Shown: positions 7,697 to 15,765 of the stretch, one piece after another
Numbering within the stretch: position 1 is the stretch's first letter
Layout: every line of letters starts with the position of its first letter
Origin: Bacteroidota bacterium
GTDB lineage: Bacteria > Bacteroidota > Bacteroidia > Chitinophagales > Chitinophagaceae
Reading direction: 5' to 3'
Length of the DNA: 33,366 nucleotides
Assembly (NCBI GenBank): GCA_018267675.1
Contig: JAFDYA010000170.1
Coordinates: 1-33,366, forward strand
Program-made: the position numbers and the translations under genes
Notes under the pieces: generated by a model
What the model saw: the letters and a program-made list of their open reading frames with translations, nothing else
The model's database searches: none
Told to the model about the DNA's origin: nothing

Positions 7697-8018
7697 GGTA
7701 TTGCCAATTTACTTCATCCTTTTCACAAAAAAAGAAACAAGGGGAAATAAACAAGAATCAAGCCAATATGGAGCACAGCAGGATTAAGTCAGCCAAATAG
7801 AGCCAGAACAAGGCTATTCATTTTTTTTTGGGGCGCATTTCCCGCTATACGTTCCAAGTCCCCTCACTCGTAGAGGAGGCCTGTCCTATAGCTTGTCGCG
7901 GCCTGCCCCCTCACTTGTTGAGGGGGGCTATCCACTACAATCGGGGCACCGGCAACACGCTGCGACAAGACCAATGATCCAGAAGAAAAAATCAAGGAAA
8001 CAGGAGGTTCCCGGGGAA
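7697..8018 (-). other. Intergenic stretch between radC and the TPM gene
   Basis: These 322 bases hold no credible gene. They form the 3' side of the lemA-TPM-TPM operon and the 5' side of radC (both minus). Visible features are a T-run at 7820-7829, the paired GC-rich hairpins and longer inverted repeat listed at 7859-7969, and a near-perfect palindrome at 8007-8019 (GTTCCC-G-GGGAAC) that touches the TPM stop codon. The TTTTTT run at the minus-strand equivalent of 7986-7991 could help end transcription, but it has no proper stem just before it. Confidence 0.6.
7859..7969. repeat. Clustered inverted repeats (two related hairpins within a wider inverted repeat)
   Basis: CCCCCTCA (7906-7913) and TGAGGGGG (7919-7926) form a perfect 8-bp stem with loop CTTGT. 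About 50 bases upstream a related unit, CCCCTCACTCGTAGAGGAGG (7860-7879), has the same spacing but a weaker stem, so the two look like imperfect copies of one short repeat. A second level of symmetry spans them: CTTGTCGC (7892-7899) is exactly inverted as GCGACAAG (7962-7969), and the likeness extends to about 12 of 14 positions. This could be a REP-like element or a structured 3' untranslated region of the TPM operon. Confidence 0.55.
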
Positions 8019-8831
8019 CTACCATCCACCACTGGCACCACCACCACCAAAGCTCCCTCCACCAAAGCCGCCGAAGCCACCACCACCACCAGAGCCGCCT
8101 CCCCAACCACCACTACCGCTTCCCCAGCCACTACCCATCATGCTCCCACCCAAGAAGCCGCCGCCAAAGCCACCCATACCGCCACGCCGACTCATATAAG
8201 TGCCGCTACCGCCGCCGCCATTGCCTTTCACGATAGCCACTAAGACAATTAGAATCACAAAGATGATAGCCAAGGTAACAAATGCACTCGTCGGGCTATT
8301 GTCCGACAGACTATCATTCAAGTATTCACCTTTTGTTGCCGCCATAACAGCGGTGAGGCCATTCCTAAAGCCTCGGTAATAATTTCCCTCCCGAAATGAA
8401 GGAGCCATTTCATTCCGAATGATTCGGCCACTTATCAAATCGGTCAAGGCTCCTTCCAGCCCTTTACCCACAGAAATATTGATCTTATGCTCCTTGATTG
8501 CGGCAAGGATGATCACGCCATTATTTCGCTTCTTTTGCCCGATGCCCCAGCGATTGCCCAACTGAGTTGCATAATCACTCACATCATAGTCGCCAATGCT
8601 CGTAATCGTAACTATTGAAATTTGGTTACTAGTGGAGTCGGCAAAAGCACGTGCTTTTTCTTCCAACATGGCTACTTCATCGGCACTCATTACGTGTGCT
8701 AGATCGTTCACCAAGCGCGGTGGCTGTGGCGTTGGGGGGAAATCACTGTCTTTCTGAGCAAATGCCCTAGGCGCCGCTAATAGCACCAACAGGAGTATTG
8801 CCCACCAAGCTTGCCTACAAAAGTTACTCAT
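8019..8831 (-). CDS. TPM-domain envelope protein with Gly-rich tail
   Basis: A 270-residue membrane-anchored protein of the TPM_phosphatase (YgcG-like) family. A signal peptide ends near AFA at residues 23-25. The TPM domain follows at about 36-160, with the conserved VNDLAHVMSADEV start and the NNGVIILAAIKEHKI core. There is a transmembrane helix at about 186-205, then a Gly/Ser-rich tail (FGGGSFGGGGASGGW at the very end) typical of this family. The domain faces the periplasm; some homologues have phosphatase activity, but the role is not settled and photosystem II homologues act in repair. The start overlaps the stop of the upstream TPM gene by 4 bases (ATGA), showing an operon with lemA. 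The Gly-rich tail makes strong spurious open frames on the other strand. Confidence 0.88.
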   Translation of the reverse strand: MSNFCRQAWWAILLLVLLAAPRAFAQKDSDFPPTPQPPRLVNDLAHVMSADEVAMLEEKARAFADSTSNQISIVTITSIGDYDVSDYATQLGNRWGIGQKKRNNGVIILAAIKEHKINISVGKGLEGALTDLISGRIIRNEMAPSFREGNYYRGFRNGLTAVMAATKGEYLNDSLSDNSPTSAFVTLAIIFVILIVLVAIVKGNGGGGSGTYMSRRGGMGGFGGGFLGGSMMGSGWGSGSGGWGGGSGGGGGFGGFGGGSFGGGGASGGW

Positions 8832-9280
8832 TTGCCAAATACAATTTCATCCGGTAGCTCATTCTTATCGATACCTACCTGATAAGGGAAGTGAGTGGCC
8901 AAAGCACTACCCAGCTCAGTAACACAGGCCACCAAGCCTTCCCCAATTTCATTAATGCTTAATTTCTCTTCCAACACTTTAGCAGCACGTTCCCAATAAG
9001 CCGCACCGCCCGTCCGCCGATATATCTCTTCATCTCCAAACAAGGCATATTGCTTATCCTTCAGGGCAATATAGATCAACACAGCATTTCGCTCGTCGGT
9101 ATGAGCCATTTGCAACTTTGCGAAGACTTGCTTTGCCCGATCCATCGCATCCATAAACTGGCAATGGCTTTCGACAAATACGCGAAGCTCCCCGCTTGTT
9201 TTGGCTTCAGAAGCCCTGATAGCAGCGACAACAGCAGCTTGTACTGAACTATCCAACAATGCCTTCTTCTGAAAAAACAT
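8828..9280 (-). CDS. TPM-domain protein, short cytoplasmic-type
   Basis: A 150-residue protein consisting almost only of a TPM domain (KTSGELRVFVESHCQ near the N-terminus, DERNAVLIYIALKDKQYALFGDEE in the middle). It has no signal peptide and no clear membrane helix. I chose the ATG at 9280 (MFFQKKALL) over an in-frame TTG six bases earlier because AAGGA lies seven bases before that ATG, one of the few good ribosome binding sites in the window. It lies between lemA and the long TPM protein and overlaps the latter by 4 bases. This three-gene order is common in Bacteroidota. The exact function is unknown; the module is thought to act at the envelope. Confidence 0.85.
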   Translation of the reverse strand: MFFQKKALLDSSVQAAVVAAIRASEAKTSGELRVFVESHCQFMDAMDRAKQVFAKLQMAHTDERNAVLIYIALKDKQYALFGDEEIYRRTGGAAYWERAAKVLEEKLSINEIGEGLVACVTELGSALATHFPYQVGIDKNELPDEIVFGK

Positions 9281-9312
9281 AAGCAAATCCTTGTGTAAAG
9301 CCTGGCGAGTGC

Positions 9313-9900
9313 CTAGAATTGAACTTTTGGCGCATTCTGAGCGCCGGCATCTGCTTGGAACATTGGCCGAGCTTTGAAGCCAAACATCCCGGCAAGAAGG
9401 TTGCCAGGGAAGTTGGTTACTTTCAGATTGTAAGCTTGCACGGCATCGTTAAACCCATTTCTACTTGTATTAATTCGGTTTTCAGTTCCTTCCAGTTGGT
9501 TTTGCAGATCGGAAAAATTCTGAGTTGCTCGAAGTTGTGGATAGGCTTCAACAGCAATATTGATTGCCGTGCGCATGGCTTGCCCGGCTTGTGCATTCGC
9601 TTGTTGTATCTGGGCCAACCTGTCGGCAGTTACTTGGTCTGCAGGTACGTTGGTGAGTTGATTCAATTGTCCGGACCGTGCTTGGGCCACTTGGATATAA
9701 GTATTCTTTTCAAAATCCGCAGCACCCTTCACCGTAGAAACAAGATTAGGGATCAAATCTGCCCGACGTTGATAGGCACTCTGTACCTGTGCCCAGGCTT
9801 TATCTACCTCAAGACGTTTCCCGTTCATGCCATTGTAGCTACAGCCGCCGATACCCACAAGTGCTAGAAGGATCAGAAGGATTGGTAATAACGTTTTCAT
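9313..9900 (-). CDS. lemA: LemA family lipoprotein
   Basis: A 195-residue LemA family protein. The chosen ATG at 9900 gives a clean lipoprotein signal (MKTLLPILLILLALVGIGGC) with Cys20 in the lipobox. An upstream in-frame TTG at 9981 would add 27 residues that look like leader DNA. The body is the LemA helical bundle with family signatures VDKAWAQVQSAYQRRADLIPNLV (in two parts), EAYPQLRATQNFSDLQ and ENRINTSRNGFNDAV. The function is unclear; homologues sit next to TPM proteins or metalloprotease HtpX. It is the first gene of the lemA-TPM-TPM operon. A weak -7-like TACATTTA lies on the minus strand at 9926-9933. Confidence 0.93.
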   Translation of the reverse strand: MKTLLPILLILLALVGIGGCSYNGMNGKRLEVDKAWAQVQSAYQRRADLIPNLVSTVKGAADFEKNTYIQVAQARSGQLNQLTNVPADQVTADRLAQIQQANAQAGQAMRTAINIAVEAYPQLRATQNFSDLQNQLEGTENRINTSRNGFNDAVQAYNLKVTNFPGNLLAGMFGFKARPMFQADAGAQNAPKVQF

Positions 9901-9999
9901 TCTTTTTGCTTTTTGTGTGAAACGGTAAATGTACACGGCCTGTCGGAAATTTATTAATTTTTCTAGTGTGCTTACCGACAATTTCCTAGGGCTTGCTGT

Positions 10000-10007
10000 T
10001 ACTTTTG
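10000..10007 (+). promoter_or_regulatory. -7 promoter element before kynU
   Basis: TACTTTTG, followed by C, matches TAnnTTTG fully and ends 26 bases before the TTG start of kynU, in the space between kynU and the divergent lemA. A transcript would carry a leader of about 20 nt. No clear -33 element is visible. Confidence 0.45.
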
Positions 10008-10033
10008 CGGTTCAAATAAAAAATTGAAACACC

Positions 10034-11302
10034 TTGACGCCGGATGTATTTGAAAACAGCTTAGCCTATGCTCAAGCTCAGGACAGTACCGATATACTCT
10101 ATTCCTTTAGGGAACGTTTCATCTTCCCACAACATCAGGGGAAGGACGTCCGCTATTTTTGCGGCAATTCGCTAGGTTTACAGCCCAAAAGTACCAGCTA
10201 CCTCATGCAGAAAGAACTGGACGACTGGGGTGCATTTGGCGTAGAAGGGCATACACAGGCCCGAAATCCCTGGCTTTATTATCACCACCTTTTTTCTGAA
10301 AGCCTAGCTAAAATAGTTGGCGCATTTCCGGACGAAGTAGTGGCTATGAACACGCTCACGGTCAATCTCCACCTACTATTAGTCAGCTTTTACCGACCGA
10401 CCAAACAGCGCTACAAAATCATCATGGAGGCGGGTGCATTCCCCTCCGACCAGTATGCGATCGAGACACAAGCGAAGCTTTGGGGCTTTGACCCTAACGA
10501 GGCCATAATTGAAGTAAGTCCACGAAGCGGTGAAGACACCATCCGTGAGGAGGATATTTTGAAAGCCATTGAAGATGCCGGCTCCAGCCTAGCACTTGTC
10601 TTGTTTGGTGGCGTAAACTATTACACCGGTCAGCTTTTCAACATGAAAGGCATCACAGAAGCGGCGCATCGTGTGGGTGCTTATGCAGGCTTTGACTTAG
10701 CTCATGCTGTCGGAAACGTGATCCTGAAACTCCATGATTGGGGCGTTGACTTTGCCTGCTGGTGTTCCTACAAATATCTAAATAGTGGCCCCGGTGGTGT
10801 AGGTGGTGCCTATGTACATCGGCATCATGGCGATAATCCAAAGGTATTTCGCCTTGCGGGATGGTGGGGCAATGAAGAAGCTACTCGCTTTAAAATGACT
10901 AAAGGCTTCTACCCGCAAAAAGGGGTGGCTAGTTGGCAAATGAGCAATGCGCCAGTATTTAATATGGTTGCGCATCGTGCCTCCCTCGATATTTTTGAAA
11001 AAGCGGGTATGGTCGCCCTTCGGGAAAAAAGCGACAGGCTGACAGCTTATTTAGAATATTTGCTCCTACAAGTAAATAATCTTTCGTTCAAGATTATTAC
11101 ACCTCAGGCAAAAGAAGCTCGCGGTGCCCAACTTTCCTTGCTTTTTGGGGATCGTGGACGAGAAGTATTTGATCGACTCAGTGATGCCGGCATCGTTGCG
11201 GACTGGCGGGAGCCCAATGTAATCCGAATTGCTCCAGTGCCCTTATACAATACGTTTGAAGACGTCTTTGCGTTTTATGAAATTTTGAATAGCATCGGAT
11301 AA
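10034..11302 (+). CDS. kynU: Kynureninase
   Basis: A PLP enzyme that cleaves kynurenine (and 3-hydroxykynurenine) to anthranilate (or 3-hydroxyanthranilate) and alanine in tryptophan breakdown; cytoplasmic. The 422-residue protein has the family N-terminal motif YFCGNSLGLQP (41-51), the cofactor region FDLAHAVGN (220-228, with the PLP-binding Asp221 and His224), and the Schiff-base Lys247 in CSYKYLNSGPGGVGG. Length is normal. The start must be TTG at 10034: an in-frame TGA stands at 10025-10027, and the first in-frame ATG is past the conserved N-terminal motif. No other kynurenine-pathway gene is in the window, so whether it serves NAD synthesis or catabolism cannot be told here. Confidence 0.93.
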   Translation: MTPDVFENSLAYAQAQDSTDILYSFRERFIFPQHQGKDVRYFCGNSLGLQPKSTSYLMQKELDDWGAFGVEGHTQARNPWLYYHHLFSESLAKIVGAFPDEVVAMNTLTVNLHLLLVSFYRPTKQRYKIIMEAGAFPSDQYAIETQAKLWGFDPNEAIIEVSPRSGEDTIREEDILKAIEDAGSSLALVLFGGVNYYTGQLFNMKGITEAAHRVGAYAGFDLAHAVGNVILKLHDWGVDFACWCSYKYLNSGPGGVGGAYVHRHHGDNPKVFRLAGWWGNEEATRFKMTKGFYPQKGVASWQMSNAPVFNMVAHRASLDIFEKAGMVALREKSDRLTAYLEYLLLQVNNLSFKIITPQAKEARGAQLSLLFGDRGREVFDRLSDAGIVADWREPNVIRIAPVPLYNTFEDVFAFYEILNSIG

Positions 11303-11355
11303 AGGAACTATCCGGCTTTAGAAATAAGCATTGTCCGTGACTTAGCGCCTATAAG

Positions 11356-13143
11356 CTAGGCCGAGACAGGACTCAACTGTAAGCGACTAAAGATTTCTTT
11401 TAGTTGGCCTTCAGCCTCGAACAACTCTGCTTTCATTTTGGCAAATGCAGCTTTTGATGTAGGTGTCATCTGAGGGAGAAGTTGCCGGTAATAGGCTATT
11501 CCTTCCACTAATTGCTCCTTGAATTTCTGGAAATACTTCAGCTTTTTATCGTTCAAATCTTTGAGGCTCATGCTAATTTCCTTCTTCACATAGGCAAGAT
11601 ACAAGTGCAGCTCATTGATAAAAACATGGGGGCGTAGTACTCCCTCCAGAAGATTCTGATGGCCATAAATATGCCTAACCATTTCATCCAGATTAAAGAC
11701 TCCTGAAAAATAGGCTGTATTTGGCCCTGGGCAAATAGCCACTGCATCCCGTTCTTTCGGCTTCAAGATATCATACTTGATATAGGCGGAAACCGCTAAA
11801 CCTTCACAAAGGCAGGCTTTCTCGGTAATATTTTCATAGGCCTCCCGATATTCCTCCGAGCTCAATTGCCTATCATCAAGTTGCTTGATTTTTAACTCTT
11901 GAAACTGGCGAGATGCTGTACAAATGGGTTCTGTAGTAAATTCAGTATTGGACACCAAAAGCTTTTTCACGCAAGGGCTACCCGGCCTCCCTTTGGAAAT
12001 CCTTTCTAGTCGCTGCTTTTCAATGCTACTCTTTCTGAAATTATTGAATGGCACACCCAATGGAGAGGAACCACTGATGTAAAAATCTTCTTTGGTAGCG
12101 GTGGCCAAATCGCTAAGCGTAGATTCGTCAACGGTTGTTGCTTCGGGAACCAACAGAAAGGGGCTTCCCCAGCCCGTGCCGTCCAGGCCATAGTATGCCA
12201 TCAGGAAATCATGCTCTTCCGCAGTCCCGATTCCTCCCTGATAGCAAATTCTTTGCTCCATAACCGGCAGTGTTCCTATCCCCTTTTCAGCTAAAGCTTT
12301 CTTGTAGATTTCCAATAAATCCTGCTTCATCTGCGCCCTATTATGCTTAAACTCCTCAAGAATTGGCCCTGCCAAAAGCCCCTCGGTAGCAAAGGCATGA
12401 CCACCACAATTCAACCCAGACTCTATTCGAAATTCGGAAATCCAAATCCCTTTTTTGGCTAAGAACTTTGCCTGAATCAACGCAGAGCGATAGTCACTCA
12501 CCTTAAGAATAATTCGCTTCTTGGGAGCTGCTCCAGCCTCGGGAAAAAAGTCTGGAAAGGACTCAATATAGCTGTACAATTTTGGGTTCATTCCCGCAGA
12601 GAGTACCACTGAAGAGTTGAGTTTACTCTCTGCAAATCCTTTCAGGGACTCCAAGGCATCACTATTGACGACATCCCCTGCTCCATTGCGATTCAGCTTA
12701 TCCACTTTAGCCATGATATTTACATCAATCGCTCCTGCACTCAGCTTATCCTTCAAAGTCTGTGCACTTACCTTTTCGTCGCCGGCAACAAACAATCGAT
12801 ACATCTTTTTTAGAGGCGCTTGCTCAGGAAGCAGCTCAAAGTAGCGCACCAATTCACCCTTTTTTTCAAAGCATTCCTTCTTCAACTGATCAATCTTTTC
12901 ATCCACCAATTCTTGAACCAGGTTCAAGTAAGCCGTTATCCTTTTGGAGCGGAACCCATGCTCTTTATCAGTAATCGGATGATAAGGTTGATTGGTCTGC
13001 TCCAAATAATATTTGCGCATCCGCTCAATCACCATATCATCCACGATTGATAGGACAGAATTTATGCCCAGATGAGCCACTTTTATTGGCGTGTCTATAG
13101 TAAATGCAATACCTAATACCGGAATGTGGAATGTATGTCCCAT
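11356..13143 (-). CDS. Uncharacterised protein with NMO/FabK-like FMN-barrel motifs and a Cys-rich C-terminal half
   Basis: A 595-residue protein I know only as a conserved hypothetical. Its N-terminal 350 residues carry features of the nitronate monooxygenase / FabK / PfaD group of FMN TIM barrels: the opening IPVLGIAFTIDTPIKVA (7-23), a GGH motif at 247-249 (the group's active-site His region), the phosphate-loop-like GGIGT at 303-307, and DGTGWGSPFLLVPEA at 321-335 where the barrel's last part should be. Insertions make it longer than normal family members. The C-terminal half has five cysteines (391, 408, 444, 446, 471; CLC and ICPGPN among them), which may bind metal or an Fe-S cluster, and ends in a helical stretch. 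There is no signal peptide. It stands alone, convergent with kynU (53 bases apart), and has 260 bases of non-coding DNA upstream. The oxidoreductase call is inference. Confidence 0.7.
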   Translation of the reverse strand: MGHTFHIPVLGIAFTIDTPIKVAHLGINSVLSIVDDMVIERMRKYYLEQTNQPYHPITDKEHGFRSKRITAYLNLVQELVDEKIDQLKKECFEKKGELVRYFELLPEQAPLKKMYRLFVAGDEKVSAQTLKDKLSAGAIDVNIMAKVDKLNRNGAGDVVNSDALESLKGFAESKLNSSVVLSAGMNPKLYSYIESFPDFFPEAGAAPKKRIILKVSDYRSALIQAKFLAKKGIWISEFRIESGLNCGGHAFATEGLLAGPILEEFKHNRAQMKQDLLEIYKKALAEKGIGTLPVMEQRICYQGGIGTAEEHDFLMAYYGLDGTGWGSPFLLVPEATTVDESTLSDLATATKEDFYISGSSPLGVPFNNFRKSSIEKQRLERISKGRPGSPCVKKLLVSNTEFTTEPICTASRQFQELKIKQLDDRQLSSEEYREAYENITEKACLCEGLAVSAYIKYDILKPKERDAVAICPGPNTAYFSGVFNLDEMVRHIYGHQNLLEGVLRPHVFINELHLYLAYVKKEISMSLKDLNDKKLKYFQKFKEQLVEGIAYYRQLLPQMTPTSKAAFAKMKAELFEAEGQLKEIFSRLQLSPVSA

Positions 13144-13405
13144 GTTGTGTTTTACTCAAGCAGAGTTGGGCAAAGAATCATTTTCTATACCGGAATAGTT
13201 GTGACTTTAGTCAGTCGGAATAATGACCTTATAGGGTTCGGCTGTTTTATAAAGGGAGGCAGCCATACCCCTACACTATATTCCTTGAGCTACATAAACC
13301 TTCGCCAAGACGATAATAATCATCTGCATCTATTTCGAAGCACTAAACAGAGTATTCCCTCCAAGATAAATGAGGGATGTGCCCAAATGGAAAAATTTGA
13401 CCGCG

Positions 13406-14011
13406 CTACTTGCTTATTAAGGCTAGCCCCAACAGATTAAAAAACCTTGCTTCTTCATATTCTTTTACTGCACCGCTTGCCAAATCGCCCAGTTCCAGTT
13501 GATCAATACTCAAACGGATCAAGCGATGGCAGGGATGCCGGACAGCCTGAAGCATTTTACGTACTTGTCGGAATTTGCCTTCAGTAAGCGTAAGCTCCAG
13601 CCAATCCTGAGCAATATCTTCCCGAAGCTCATGGCTAGCACGCGGGAGCCAGCCCGGACGAGCACATCGGGTTACTGCAGCAGATTTGGTGCAGTAAAGA
13701 GCACCGTCCGCCACTTTAATCTCAATACCTGAAGCAAGCGCAGCAATTGTAGCGTCGGTGACCTGTCGATACACATTGACCAAATACTTTCGTTGATGAC
13801 CGGCGGCAGGATTGAAAAGCAGCTTAGTAATTGCTTTATTTGTTGTGAGTAGCAATAAGCCCTCCGAGGTTGCATCCAAACGGCCCAATGCATGAGTCCC
13901 TTCGGGAAAGGGATAAGCTAAGTCCCCTAGCATACTTCGTTTTGGGTGCCCGCCAATAAATTGGGAGAGCATACCAAAGGGTTTGTTCAAGGCAAAATAA
14001 CGATGAGACAT
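13406..14011 (-). CDS. RluE/RsuA-family pseudouridine synthase
   Basis: This enzyme converts a specific uridine in rRNA to pseudouridine. With the ATG at 14011 it has 201 residues and begins with the family strand RYFALNKPFGMLSQF; the frame is open further up to a TTG at 14098, but those 29 residues match nothing in the family. The catalytic motif GRLDATSEGLLLLT holds the active-site Asp, and KYLVNVYRQV and EGKFRQVRKMLQAVRHPCHRLIRLSI (in part) are the remaining family motifs. There is no S4 RNA-binding domain, as in RluE, and the NKP-F-x-x-L-x-QF start is also RluE-like. The target would then be the 23S rRNA site of RluE, but RluB, RluF or RsuA-type specificity is not excluded. It lies divergently from miaB, another RNA modification gene. 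Confidence 0.88.
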   Translation of the reverse strand: MSHRYFALNKPFGMLSQFIGGHPKRSMLGDLAYPFPEGTHALGRLDATSEGLLLLTTNKAITKLLFNPAAGHQRKYLVNVYRQVTDATIAALASGIEIKVADGALYCTKSAAVTRCARPGWLPRASHELREDIAQDWLELTLTEGKFRQVRKMLQAVRHPCHRLIRLSIDQLELGDLASGAVKEYEEARFFNLLGLALISK

Positions 14012-14254
14012 AGGCTGGCCAATGTTACGCGATTTCAATAAAGCAATTGAAAACGTCGGCATTGCTTTTGGAATCTGAAAAATAATTTTAGGATACAAAC
14101 TTCTGTGCCATCAATTAGGTCTTAAATCATACTTGTCGAAAGCTGCTTTGCAGAAGCTAAAGTGGGTATCTGCCAATCAAAAAAAGTAAACATCCAAGTC
14201 TTCGAATCTTAAATGACACAGGGCATTTAGCATATCATTCCGCAAAGGTCTAAT

Positions 14255-14262
14255 TATCTTCG
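14255..14262 (+). promoter_or_regulatory. -7-like element directly before miaB
   Basis: TATCTTCG, followed by CGCC and the ATG, fits TAnnTTTG at all but one fixed position and is the same octamer found before the M1 peptidase and GT4 genes. It ends only four bases before the start codon, so a transcript from it would be leaderless or nearly so. No -33 element is clear. Confidence 0.4.
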
Positions 14263-14266
14263 CGCC

Positions 14267-15709
14267 ATGCTGCATGAAAATTTGGCAGAGATTCCAGTTA
14301 TAAAAAAGATCGACGAGACACGCCAGGGCGAAGTATTTCAGGCAATTGAATCTGAAACCCCAGTTTCTGGAAAGCACTTTTATATTGAAAGTTATGGCTG
14401 TGCCATGAATTTTTCGGACAGTGAAGTTGTAGCCGCAATACTTCAAACTGAAGGCTTCTCTGCGACAAAAAGTATAGAAGAAGCAGCACTAATATTTATC
14501 AATACCTGCTCGATTCGGGAAAAAGCGGAACAGACCGTTCGCCAAAGGCTAACGACTTTTCGAAAGGCAAAGGAAGCCAATCCAGGCTTGCTAATCGGAG
14601 TATTGGGTTGTATGGCGGAACGTTTAAAGACTAAATTCCTTGAAGAAGAGAAATTGGTAGATATCGTAGTGGGGCCGGATGCCTATCGGAGCCTACCTGC
14701 CGTGATTGCGGAGGCAAAAGGGGGACAGAAAAGCGTCAATGTTTTGCTAAGTCGGGAAGAAACCTATGCAGACCTATCCCCTGTACGGCTGGATAGCAAC
14801 GGCGTTTCTGCCTTTGTCAGCATCATGCGGGGTTGTAATAATATGTGTACTTTTTGTGTGGTGCCATTTACTAGAGGCCGAGAACGCAGTAGGAACGCAC
14901 ATTCTATCTTGAAAGAATGTCGGGAACTTTTTGAAAAAGGTTATCGGGAAGTAATTCTATTGGGGCAAAATGTAGATAGTTATTATTGGCAACCGGAAAA
15001 TCAGGACGAGAATCCCGTAACATTTGCTTCGTTATTGGAACAAGTAGCCGGTATCGCTCCCCTACTTCGGGTTCGTTTCTCCACCTCCCATCCCAAGGAT
15101 ATTACCGACGAAGTCTTGTGGACAATGGCGGCACATCACAATATTTGCAAAAATATTCATTTCCCTGTGCAAAGCGGGAGTACCAGAGTGTTGGAACGCA
15201 TGAACAGGACTTATACACGAGAGTGGTATATGCACCGCGTGCAGCGCATCCGGGAAATATTACCGGATTGTGGCTTGAGCACGGACGTAATTACCGGTTT
15301 CTGTGGAGAGACCGAGGAAGAACATGCAGACACGCTGAGCTTAATGAAAGAAATGTGCTTTGACTATGCTTATATGTACTTCTACAGTGAGCGTCCGGGC
15401 ACACTAGCAGCAAGACGATATACTGATGATGTGCCTGAGGATGTAAAAAAACGTCGCCTACAAGAGGTGATCGAAATACAAAATCAAAGTAGCCGTAGTG
15501 TCTATGCCGGAGATGTTGGAAAGGTATGGGAAGTATTGATTGAGGGAGAAAGTAAACGAAGTGCCGATGACTGGCATGGCCGGAATACACAAAACAAGAT
15601 GGTAGTTTTTGCGAAAGGAAATTTCGGACTCAAGAAGGGTGAATATGCACAGGTATTAATAGAGAAAGCAACGCAAGGCACTCTTATTGGCCGGATTGTT
15701 GACCAATAG
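14267..15709 (+). CDS. miaB: tRNA-2-methylthio-N6-dimethylallyladenosine synthase
   Basis: MiaB is a radical SAM enzyme that adds a methylthio group to i6A37 in tRNAs reading UNN codons. The 480-residue protein has the N-terminal MTTase domain with three cluster cysteines (Cys45 in SYGCAMNFSD, Cys81 in NTCSIRE, Cys115 in LGCMAER). The radical SAM cluster motif is RGCNNMCTFC (Cys190, 194, 197). A C-terminal TRAM domain begins near VGKVWEVLIEG. SYGCAMN with this set separates MiaB from RimO and MtaB. There is a non-conserved N-terminal extension of about 35 residues. The start is an ATG five bases after a likely -7 element. It begins a plus-strand run that leads, 56 bases on, to the sigma-54 activator. 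Confidence 0.96.
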   Translation: MLHENLAEIPVIKKIDETRQGEVFQAIESETPVSGKHFYIESYGCAMNFSDSEVVAAILQTEGFSATKSIEEAALIFINTCSIREKAEQTVRQRLTTFRKAKEANPGLLIGVLGCMAERLKTKFLEEEKLVDIVVGPDAYRSLPAVIAEAKGGQKSVNVLLSREETYADLSPVRLDSNGVSAFVSIMRGCNNMCTFCVVPFTRGRERSRNAHSILKECRELFEKGYREVILLGQNVDSYYWQPENQDENPVTFASLLEQVAGIAPLLRVRFSTSHPKDITDEVLWTMAAHHNICKNIHFPVQSGSTRVLERMNRTYTREWYMHRVQRIREILPDCGLSTDVITGFCGETEEEHADTLSLMKEMCFDYAYMYFYSERPGTLAARRYTDDVPEDVKKRRLQEVIEIQNQSSRSVYAGDVGKVWEVLIEGESKRSADDWHGRNTQNKMVVFAKGNFGLKKGEYAQVLIEKATQGTLIGRIVDQ

Positions 15710-15765
15710 CTCAAGTAAGAACAAAGCAACAAACCCAAAATTGTAAACAGCGCGACTGGAGAAAA

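Noticed and set aside
7820-7829. T-run as a terminator
   Set aside because: No stem precedes it on the plus strand and it does not lie at the end of a plus-strand gene.
7893-8243. Thr/Ala/Pro-rich open frame on the plus strand over the TPM gene, and Trp-rich or Val-rich minus frames there
   Set aside because: They are other-frame readings of the Gly-rich tail of the TPM protein, whose minus-strand frame has clear domain motifs.
9901-9981. 27-residue N-terminal extension of LemA
   Set aside because: The lipoprotein signal begins at the ATG at 9900; the extension would place charged text before it.
11340-11366. Short dyad GCCTA-TAAGC-TAGGC between kynU and the convergent flavoprotein-like gene as a terminator
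   Set aside because: The stem has only 5 bp, overlaps a stop codon, and no T-tract follows on either strand.
13126-13440. Plus-strand open frame between the flavoprotein-like gene and the pseudouridine synthase
   Set aside because: No family likeness or convincing start is visible, and it overlaps the start of one real gene and the end of the other; treated as non-coding.
14012-14098. 29-residue N-terminal extension of the pseudouridine synthase
   Set aside because: It starts at TTG, matches nothing in the family, and the conserved first strand begins right after the ATG at 14011.
14141-14158. Small hairpin AGCTGC-TTT-GCAGAAGCT upstream of miaB as a riboswitch or attenuator
   Set aside because: It has a short stem with a bulge, no run of T, and no known riboswitch pattern; more likely chance.
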